A stretch of 6,467 nucleotides of DNA from assembly GCA_947595415.1 (NCBI GenBank), contig CANQER010000057.1, positions 1 to 6,467 of the forward strand, given 5' to 3'. Of this stretch, positions 1 through 5,292 are shown piece by piece. Position 1 is the stretch's first letter. Each line of letters opens with the position of its first letter. The stretch is from an uncultured Bacilli bacterium (GTDB taxonomy: Bacteria; Bacillota_I; Bacilli_A; RF39; UBA660). Both the position numbers and the translations under genes were made by a program. The notes beneath the pieces are model-generated. The model saw only the letters and a list, made by a program, of their open reading frames with translations. It was not told the DNA's origin and ran no database searches.

Positions 1-1
1 G

Positions 2-589
2 ATGAAAAATACAGAATGGGGAGCAGTAGCCTATTTATCTCATTCGAATTATGGAAAATATGGAAATAAAATTTATACTGGAACCAATAAAGAAATATAT
101 GGAAACAATTCAAATTATATATACACTGGAAAAAGTTATGGTTGCCCAGGATTAGGAACTTACTCATCTGCAACAGGAAGTTGTAATTGGACAGAAACAA
201 CAGATAGAGGAAATGGAAAAGGGGCATGTGGAGCAGGAGCAAGTACAACAGGAAATATAACAGGAATATATGATATGTCAGGAGGAGCAACTGAATTAGT
301 AGCAGGAGGTATTTCAAACTCAGAAATAAGTTCATATGATCCAAAGTATTTTGATGAATATAATTCATATAGTACAAATTCTACATATCAGTATAGAATT
401 TTAGGGGATGCAACATCAGAAACAAGAAATTGGTATAGTGATAGTTATTATTTTGTAGATAGTAATGTTAGATGGTTTAAACGAGGTTGTTATTATGATT
501 GTAATAGCTATGCAGGAATATTTCAATTTAATGATAGTGATAGTGGAACAAATAGTACAGTTTCTTCTCGATTAGTATTAGCCCCTTAA
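2..589 (+). CDS. C-terminal part of a surface/secreted-type protein with a lectin/FGE-like C-terminus (5' end outside window)
   Basis: This is the last 195 residues of a larger protein. The ATG at position 2 has no room for a ribosome site, and in the family as I recall it the motif KNTEWGAVAYLSHS is internal and preceded by Met or Leu, so this Met is probably not the start. Visible motifs, numbered from this Met, are EWGAVAYLSHS (5-15), a Gly/Tyr/Asn/Thr-rich stretch with two YGN...IYTG segments (20-43), GIYDMSGGATE (88-99), ILGDAT (133-138), WFKRGCYYDC (158-167) and a terminal SSRLVLAP. The order DMSGG, then RG, then SSR resembles DMSGNVWEW...RGGSW...GFR of formylglycine-generating-enzyme/C-type-lectin folds. 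Related proteins in uncultured gut Firmicutes often carry a prepilin-like N-terminus, which cannot be seen here. There are five cysteines (48, 61, 76, 163, 167). No catalytic function can be assigned. Codon choice (GGA, ACA, GCA) differs from the other genes. A terminator follows the stop. Confidence 0.75.
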   Translation: MKNTEWGAVAYLSHSNYGKYGNKIYTGTNKEIYGNNSNYIYTGKSYGCPGLGTYSSATGSCNWTETTDRGNGKGACGAGASTTGNITGIYDMSGGATELVAGGISNSEISSYDPKYFDEYNSYSTNSTYQYRILGDATSETRNWYSDSYYFVDSNVRWFKRGCYYDCNSYAGIFQFNDSDSGTNSTVSSRLVLAP

Positions 590-623
590 TTAAAGTTAAT
601 TGTGCAATAGATGAAGTTATAGA

Positions 624-656
624 AAAAATGTAGACATAAAAACTGTCTACATTTTT
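624..656 (+). terminator. Intrinsic terminator after the first gene
   Basis: A 13-bp perfect stem is formed by 624-636 (AAAA then ATGTAGACA) and 644-656 (TGTCTACAT then TTTT), with a 7-base loop (637-643). The 3' arm ends in a T tract. It lies 35 bases after the TAA of the upstream gene. The A tract on the 5' side could make it work on the opposite strand too, but no minus-strand gene ends here. Confidence 0.85.
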
Positions 657-777
657 ATTATGATATAATAAAGAAGAAAAAATATGAATAAAAAATTATA
701 GAAAAAGGGGAATTTAATTATCAAGTTGTAAAGGAAGAAATGTGATTTGACATTTTTCTTAGAGGTTTTAAATAATA

Positions 778-840
778 AAATAGTAAGTTTTTTATAGAGA
801 TTAGATGAGAGGGAATGTCTCTTTAAATAATTTACTTTTT
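778..840. repeat. Long imperfect inverted repeat (hairpin), function unknown
   Basis: Bases 782-800 pair with 818-836 over 19 positions, with two T-T mismatches (790/828 and 795/823) and one G-T wobble (787/831). The loop is 17 bases (801-817). Outside one further mismatch, A778-780 can pair with T838-840. The structure lies midway between the upstream terminator and the uvrA promoter. It could be a second, bidirectional terminator (A tract on one side, T tract on the other), the body of a small RNA, or the remnant of a small palindromic element. A TTGACA at 747-752 lies upstream, but the best -10 (TAAATA at 769-774, 16-bp spacer) is poor. I see no other copy in the window. Confidence 0.55.
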
Positions 841-896
841 AGTGACTTTGTTGACAATTTCATAATAAGACACAGTTTTTTGATTAAAAAATATTC

Positions 897-925
897 TTGT
901 AATACAAACATAAGTATGTTATAAT
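897..925 (+). promoter_or_regulatory. Predicted sigma-A promoter of uvrA
   Basis: The -35 is TTGTAA (897-902), followed by a 17-bp spacer and a -10 TATAAT (920-925) with an extended TGT in front of it. Transcription would start near 932 and leave a leader of roughly 68 bases. A second candidate, also with an extended -10 (TG-T-TATAAT; hexamer at 972-977), has only a weak -35 (TTTAAT, 949-954). It would start within a few bases of the ribosome site. The first candidate is the better one. Confidence 0.65.
907..920. promoter_or_regulatory. Candidate operator dyad at the uvrA -10 box
   Basis: AACATA-AG-TATGTT is a perfect 6+6 bp inverted repeat in the spacer of the uvrA promoter. Its last base is the first base of the -10, a typical repressor position. 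uvrA is a classic LexA-controlled SOS gene. The Bacillus-type LexA site (CGAAC-N4-GTTCG, for example with AACATATGTT at its centre) shares the AACATA/TATGTT halves but with closer spacing, because here the AAC and GTT are 8 bases apart instead of 4. This is therefore not a canonical SOS box, and assignment to LexA is only an inference. Confidence 0.35.
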
Positions 926-987
926 ATATATGCTTTAAATAAACTATATTTAATTTTTTAAAATTATTTGTTATAATACTTGTATTT

Positions 988-1002
988 GAGGTGATAAAAA
1001 TG
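988..1002 (+). promoter_or_regulatory. Ribosome binding site that decides the uvrA start
   Basis: GAGGTGAT (988-995) is a strong Shine-Dalgarno sequence, and ATG follows at 1000-1002 with six bases after GAGGTG. The in-frame GTG at 991 is part of this Shine-Dalgarno sequence and cannot sensibly be the start, so the protein begins at the ATG ([16 protein letters not shown]), which also matches the usual UvrA N-terminus. Confidence 0.85.
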
Positions 1003-3810
1003 GATCAAATAATAATCAAAGGAGCTAGAGAAAACAACTTAAAAAATATCGATTTAACGCTTCCTAAAAACAAACTAATTGTAATGACAGGTGTAAGTGG
1101 TAGTGGTAAAAGTAGTTTAGCTTTTGATACTATCTATGCTGAAGGGCAACGTAGGTATGTGGAAAGCTTAAGTGCTTATGCTAGACAATTTTTAGGGGGG
1201 ACTGAAAAACCTAATGTTGATAGTATTGAAGGGTTAAGTCCAGCTATTAGTATTGATCAAAAAACTACTAATAAAAATCCTAGAAGTACAGTAGGTACAG
1301 TTACAGAAATATACGATTATTTAAGACTTTTATATGCAAGAATAGGTATTCCTTATTGTCCTATTCATCATATACCTATAAGTAGTCAAAGTGTTGAAGA
1401 GATGACAAATCAAATCTTAGAATTAGAAGAAAACACTAAAATAAGAGTTTTATCACCTATTATCCATGGGGAAAAAGGAACTCATAAAGATCTAATTGAA
1501 AAACTACGTAAAAATGGGTATGTTAGAGTTAGAATAGATGATGAAGAGTATGATCTATCAGAAAACATCGATTTAGAAAAAAACAAGAAACACAATATTG
1601 ATATTGTAATAGATCGTTTAATTATCAAAAAAGACATTAGAAGTAGACTATATGAATCGATTGAAATAGCTAGTAAAGAAGCAAATGGTAAGGTAGTAAT
1701 TGATGTTGTAGGGAAAAAAGAAATCGTTATGAGTGAAAAATATGCTTGTCCTAATTGTGATTTTTCTATCCCTGAATTAGAGCCAAGAATGTTTTCTTTT
1801 AATGCCCCATATGGAGCTTGTCCTGACTGTAAAGGACTTGGGATTAAACTTAAAATAGATGAAGATTTAATAATACCTAATAAAAATCTATCATTAAATG
1901 AAAAAGCGATTGTTACTTTAAATATTGATGATCCAAATAGTATTTATTATACTCAACTTAAAGCAGTTTGTGATCACTATAATATCGATATGGATAAACC
2001 TATAAAAGATTTAACTAAAAAAGAGTTAGATATTATTTTAAGAGGTAGTTTAGAACCAATTAAGTTTAATTATAAAGCTAAAAATGGTAATACTAGAACA
2101 TCTACTGATTACTATGAAGGGGTTATTACTAATCTTGAAAGAAGATACATGGAAACTAAAAGTAATTGGATTAGAGAATGGATAGAAAATTACATGGTTG
2201 AGATGACTTGTACAACTTGTCATGGTTCTCGTTTGGCTGATTATGTTTTATCTGTACTAGTGGGTAAGAAAAATATCTATGAAATAACCCAACTAAGTAT
2301 TAAAGATCTTTATAATTTTTTTGAAAATTTAAAATTAAACAAAGAACAAAAAGAAATAGCTAAACTAATAATTAAAGAAATAAATTCAAGGTTGTCATTT
2401 TTAATTAATGTAGGGTTAGAATACTTAACTTTAAGTCGTTCAGCTAGTAGTTTATCTGGAGGAGAACTTCAACGTATCAGATTAGCTACCCAAATTGGTT
2501 CTCGTCTAACAGGAGTTTTATACGTATTAGATGAACCTAGTATTGGACTTCATCAACGTGATAATCAAAGACTTATTAATTCTTTATTAGAAATGCGTGA
2601 TTTAGGTAATACTTTAATTGTAGTTGAACATGATACAGATACTATGTTAGCTTGTGATTATTTAGTTGATATAGGTCCTAGAGCTGGACTTCATGGAGGT
2701 GAAGTTGTAGCTTGTGGAACTCCTAGTGAGGTTATGAAAAATCCTAATAGTCTAACTGCTAGATATTTAACTGGTAAAGAGAAAATAGAAGTTCCTCATA
2801 AAAGAAGAAAAGGTAATAAAAAGTACCTTGAAATTAAAGGTGCTAAACAAAACAATTTGAAAAATATTAATGTTAAAATACCTCTTGGAACATTTACTTG
2901 CGTAACTGGAGTAAGTGGTAGTGGTAAAAGTAGTTTGATAAATGAAATACTATATAAAGCTGTAGCTAATAATTTATATAAAACTAAAGAAAAACCAGGG
3001 GCTCATAAAAGTATTTTAGGTCTTGAAAATATTGATAAAGTAGTTGATATTTCCCAAGCTCCAATTGGTAGAACTCCAAGAAGTAATCCTGCTACTTATA
3101 CAGGAGTATTTGATGATATAAGAGAGGTTTTTACTAACGTAAAAGAAGCTAAAATAAGGGGTTATGATAAAGGAAGGTTTTCTTTTAATGTTAAAGGAGG
3201 ACGTTGTGAAGCCTGTTGGGGTGATGGGGTAAAAAAAATCGAAATGCATTTTCTACCTGATGTTTATGTTCCTTGTGAGGTATGTAAAGGAACTAGATAT
3301 AACCAAGAAACTCTAGAAATAAAGTTTAAAAATAAAAATATTTATGACGTTTTACAAATGCGAGTTGAAGAAGCTTTAGTTTTCTTTGAAAATTTCCCTA
3401 AAATTAAAAACAAACTTCAAATGTTAAGTGATGTAGGTCTAGACTATATTAAACTTGGTCAAATAGCTCCTACTTTATCTGGTGGTGAAGCTGGTAGGGT
3501 AAAATTAGCTAAAGAATTACAAAAAAAACCAACTGGTAAGAGTTTGTTTATATTAGATGAACCAACTACAGGTTTACATAGTGATGACATTAAAAAACTG
3601 TTAAAGATTTTACAAAGAATTGTCGATAATGGGGATACAGTTATTGTAATTGAACACAATTTAGATGTTATCAAAGTAGCAGACTATATAATTGACCTAG
3701 GACCAGAAGGAGGAGATTTAGGGGGTAATGTAGTAGCTAAAGGTACTCCTGAACAGGTTGCTGAAGTAAAATCTAGTTATACTGGTCAATTTTTGAAAAA
3801 AGTTTTATAA
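1000..3810 (+). CDS. uvrA: Excinuclease ABC subunit A (UvrA)
   Basis: This is the damage-sensing ATPase of nucleotide excision repair. It is cytoplasmic, dimerises, scans DNA with UvrB and loads UvrB at bulky lesions. It has 936 residues from ATG 1000, normal for the family (about 940). It contains two ABC ATPase modules. Module I has Walker [10 protein letters not shown] (31-39), a zinc-binding CPNC/CPDC pair (Cys 250, 253, 274, 277), signature LSGGELQR (485-492) and Walker [13 protein letters not shown] (507-518). Module II has Walker [10 protein letters not shown] (637-645), the UvrA zinc finger CEAC...CEVC (Cys 736, 739, 759, 762), signature LSGGEAGR (826-833) and Walker B LFILDEP (849-855). 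The second signature has Gly832 where UvrA almost always has Gln (LSGGEAQR). The gene has its own promoter and leader and looks monocistronic. Its stop overlaps the convergent gmk by 6 bp and no terminator hairpin follows. uvrB is not next to it. Confidence 0.97.
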   Translation: MDQIIIKGARENNLKNIDLTLPKNKLIVMTGVSGSGKSSLAFDTIYAEGQRRYVESLSAYARQFLGGTEKPNVDSIEGLSPAISIDQKTTNKNPRSTVGTVTEIYDYLRLLYARIGIPYCPIHHIPISSQSVEEMTNQILELEENTKIRVLSPIIHGEKGTHKDLIEKLRKNGYVRVRIDDEEYDLSENIDLEKNKKHNIDIVIDRLIIKKDIRSRLYESIEIASKEANGKVVIDVVGKKEIVMSEKYACPNCDFSIPELEPRMFSFNAPYGACPDCKGLGIKLKIDEDLIIPNKNLSLNEKAIVTLNIDDPNSIYYTQLKAVCDHYNIDMDKPIKDLTKKELDIILRGSLEPIKFNYKAKNGNTRTSTDYYEGVITNLERRYMETKSNWIREWIENYMVEMTCTTCHGSRLADYVLSVLVGKKNIYEITQLSIKDLYNFFENLKLNKEQKEIAKLIIKEINSRLSFLINVGLEYLTLSRSASSLSGGELQRIRLATQIGSRLTGVLYVLDEPSIGLHQRDNQRLINSLLEMRDLGNTLIVVEHDTDTMLACDYLVDIGPRAGLHGGEVVACGTPSEVMKNPNSLTARYLTGKEKIEVPHKRRKGNKKYLEIKGAKQNNLKNINVKIPLGTFTCVTGVSGSGKSSLINEILYKAVANNLYKTKEKPGAHKSILGLENIDKVVDISQAPIGRTPRSNPATYTGVFDDIREVFTNVKEAKIRGYDKGRFSFNVKGGRCEACWGDGVKKIEMHFLPDVYVPCEVCKGTRYNQETLEIKFKNKNIYDVLQMRVEEALVFFENFPKIKNKLQMLSDVGLDYIKLGQIAPTLSGGEAGRVKLAKELQKKPTGKSLFILDEPTTGLHSDDIKKLLKILQRIVDNGDTVIVIEHNLDVIKVADYIIDLGPEGGDLGGNVVAKGTPEQVAEVKSSYTGQFLKKVL

Positions 3811-4455
3811 ATCTATCAACATCTCATGGATTTCATCTTCTTTGGTGTTTAATTCTAAATCCATGATACGATCTACTCGACATTTACTAGCTAGTAAAAT
3901 AGCTTCGATTTTTTTAACACAGTTTAAAACTTCGTCATTCACCACAACATAATTGTAATTATAAATTGCGTTAATTTCTTTGTAGGTTGATTTAAAACGA
4001 TTCAGAATCTCATCTTTAGATTCTGTTTTTCTATTTATTAAACGTTTCATTAGTTCTTTTAAAGAAGGTGGTAAAATAAAGATAAATATAGCTTGTTCAA
4101 ATTGTTTTTTTATTTGAAGAGCTCCTTGAATATCAATGATTAAAAGGACATCTCTTCCTTCTTTAAGTTTGTCCATAATTGGTTTTTTTAAAGTCCCATA
4201 ATAGTATTTTTCATGAACTAAAGCATATTCTAGTAGTTCATTTTTAGAAATTAAATCTTTAAATTCTTCTTGAGTTTTAAAATAGTAATCAACTCCTTCT
4301 TTTTCACCTTTCCTTTTATTTCTAGTAGTAGCTGAAATTGAGACAAAAATATCTTTGTTATTTTCTAATAATTTACTACAAACTGTATCCTTCCCAACGC
4401 CAGAAGGACCAGAAATTACAATCAAATTTCCATCTTTATTAACATTTACTTTCAT
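3805..4455 (-). CDS. gmk: Guanylate kinase
   Basis: Cytoplasmic enzyme that phosphorylates GMP (and dGMP) with ATP to give GDP, an essential step of purine nucleotide synthesis and salvage. It has 216 residues, close to the usual 200-210. The P-loop is GPSGVGKDT (16-24), with Asp where Gly is common (GKGT). The GMP-binding segment SISATTR...[13 protein letters not shown] (39-59) carries the Arg and Tyr residues of the family. Then come [15 protein letters not shown], corresponding to FLEWAEVHGNYYGT, and the [16 protein letters not shown] and [16 protein letters not shown] core blocks. The start is supported by AGGTGATC just upstream (minus strand, 4458-4465). It is divergent from deoD and overlaps the end of uvrA. 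The partners common elsewhere (rpoZ, coaBC, priA) are not downstream, so it seems to be transcribed alone. The last 20 or so residues ([17 protein letters not shown]) are a family-variable tail. Confidence 0.96.
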   Translation of the reverse strand: MKVNVNKDGNLIVISGPSGVGKDTVCSKLLENNKDIFVSISATTRNKRKGEKEGVDYYFKTQEEFKDLISKNELLEYALVHEKYYYGTLKKPIMDKLKEGRDVLLIIDIQGALQIKKQFEQAIFIFILPPSLKELMKRLINRKTESKDEILNRFKSTYKEINAIYNYNYVVVNDEVLNCVKKIEAILLASKCRVDRIMDLELNTKEDEIHEMLIDL

Positions 4456-4471
4456 AAGATCACCTAGTTTT

Positions 4472-4500
4472 ATTATATCTTATAATCTTGAAATAAACAA
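4472..4500 (-). promoter_or_regulatory. Predicted sigma-A promoter of gmk
   Basis: On the minus strand the -35 is TTGTTT (plus 4495-4500), with a 17-bp spacer and -10 TATAAT (plus 4472-4477). The predicted start near 4465 would fall at the edge of the AGGTGATC ribosome site (4458-4465), giving a leader of only about 10 bases. Either the start is a few bases further upstream or another -10 in this AT-rich stretch is used. The -10 is half of an ATTATA-N3-TATAAT dyad (4472-4486). Confidence 0.55.
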
Positions 4501-4502
4501 TA

Positions 4503-4531
4503 TTGACAGTAAAAACAGACTATTATATAAT
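4503..4531 (+). promoter_or_regulatory. Consensus sigma-A promoter of deoD
   Basis: TTGACA (4503-4508), a 17-bp spacer and TATAAT (4526-4531) match the sigma-70/sigma-A consensus at all 12 hexamer positions. Transcription should begin near 4538, only about 17 bases before the ATG at 4555, which leaves no room for a riboswitch. AGGAG (4541-4545) is the ribosome site. The -35 is separated by only two bases from the -35 of the divergent gmk promoter (4495-4500), so both promoters are packed back to back. Confidence 0.85.
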
Positions 4532-4554
4532 TATAAAAATAGGAGAGTGATATT

Positions 4555-5253
4555 ATGACACCTCATATTGAGGCTAAAAAAGAGGATATTGCGAAAACTG
4601 TAATTATGCCAGGTGATCCTCTTAGAGCTAAATTTATAGCTGAAAACTACTTAGATGATTACAAACTCGTAAATAAGGTAAGAGGAATGTATGCTTATAC
4701 TGGTTTTTATAAGGGAAAAAGGGTAACTGTTATGGCATCTGGAATGGGGATAGCTAGTATTGGAATTTATTCTTATGAACTTTTTAAATTTTACGATGTT
4801 GATAATATTATAAGGATTGGTTCTTGTGGAAGTTATACTGATAAGATTAATGTTTATGATATTATTTTAGTTAAAGAATCTTATTCATTATCAACGTATG
4901 CTTTAAGTCAAAATGGTTATGCTAAAAATATAATTGAAGCTGATTTAAGTCTTAATAATCATATAAAGGATATAGCATTAAAAAACAATATTAATTTAAT
5001 AGAGGGAAGAATCCACTGTTCTGATGTGTTTTATAGTGATGTTAAGGATGTTTACGATTTATACAACAATCAAAAGTGTTTGGGTGTAGAAATGGAGTCA
5101 TTTGGACTTTTTCACAATGCTAAAAGTTTGAATAAAAAAGCTAGTTGTATTCTTACTGTTACAGATAATGTTGTAACTAAAGAAGAAATTGATGCTAAAA
5201 AACGTGAAACAACTTTAATAGATATGATAAAATTAGCTTTAGAATCCTTATAA
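4555..5253 (+). CDS. deoD: Purine nucleoside phosphorylase, DeoD type
   Basis: Cytoplasmic purine salvage enzyme that splits purine (deoxy)ribonucleosides with phosphate into free base and (deoxy)ribose-1-phosphate. Enzymes of this type are usually homohexamers and accept both adenosine and inosine/guanosine. It has 232 residues (family about 233-239), slightly short at the C-terminus, ending at LALESL. Motifs are TPHIEAK (2-8), MPGDPLRAKFIAE (18-30), VRGMYAYTGFYKG (42-54), SGMGIASIGIYSYEL (62-76), IRIGSCGS (86-93), GVEMESFGLF (177-186) and TVTDNVVT (201-208). The active-site residues line up with the E. coli enzyme: His4, Gly20, Arg24 and Arg43 (phosphate), Arg87, Ser90, Phe159, Glu179-Met180-Glu181 (ribose), and the acid/base pair Asp204 and Arg217. 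E. coli Ser203 is Thr here. The gene has a perfect consensus promoter and AGGAG before the ATG. The next gene begins 39 bases downstream with no terminator between, so the two are probably co-transcribed. Confidence 0.97.
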   Translation: MTPHIEAKKEDIAKTVIMPGDPLRAKFIAENYLDDYKLVNKVRGMYAYTGFYKGKRVTVMASGMGIASIGIYSYELFKFYDVDNIIRIGSCGSYTDKINVYDIILVKESYSLSTYALSQNGYAKNIIEADLSLNNHIKDIALKNNINLIEGRIHCSDVFYSDVKDVYDLYNNQKCLGVEMESFGLFHNAKSLNKKASCILTVTDNVVTKEEIDAKKRETTLIDMIKLALESL

Positions 5254-5292
5254 AATTTAAAAAGTTACGTATACTAACAAGTAGGTGATAAG
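5254..5292 (+). other. Short deoD-yfmF spacer with the yfmF ribosome site
   Basis: The 39-base gap has no hairpin with a T tract. It holds TAGGTGAT (5282-5289), the Shine-Dalgarno sequence of the next gene. A TATACT at 5270-5275 could serve as a -10, but nothing resembling a -35 lies 16-18 bases upstream. A small GTTA...TAAC dyad (5264-5278) overlaps it and is probably chance. Read-through from the deoD promoter is the simplest reading. Confidence 0.5.

Larger units (their letters stand above)
590..999. other. Non-coding intergenic region upstream of uvrA
   Basis: About 410 bases with no convincing gene. It contains an intrinsic terminator for the upstream gene (624-656), a long imperfect hairpin (778-840) and the uvrA promoter with its 5' leader (897-999). 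The longest open frame I noticed is 39 codons (805-924). It lacks a ribosome site and runs through the hairpin and the promoter, so I do not call it. I see no tRNA-like or known riboswitch-like fold. Confidence 0.7.

Noticed and set aside
664..669. TATAAT just after the terminator as a promoter
   Set aside because: The -35 position falls in the terminator stem (AACTGT) and no gene follows.
851..866. TTGACA at 851-856 as the uvrA -35
   Set aside because: No acceptable -10 lies 16-18 bp downstream; CATAAT at 861 is far too close.
805..924. 39-codon open frame on the plus strand
   Set aside because: No ribosome site. It starts in the hairpin loop and ends inside the uvrA -10 box, and its composition is that of random AT-rich DNA.
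991..999. GTG at 991 as the uvrA start (three extra residues)
   Set aside because: The GTG is inside the Shine-Dalgarno sequence GAGGTGAT of the ATG at 1000, and the family N-terminus fits the ATG.
3016..3674. Two minus-strand open frames inside uvrA (3016-3249 and 3459-3674)
   Set aside because: They are shadows of the strongly conserved uvrA frame, with no ribosome site or recognisable protein.
4355..4558. Plus-strand open frame across the 5' end of gmk and the intergenic region
   Set aside because: It is antisense to the gmk P-loop and runs through both promoters into the deoD start, so it is a shadow frame.
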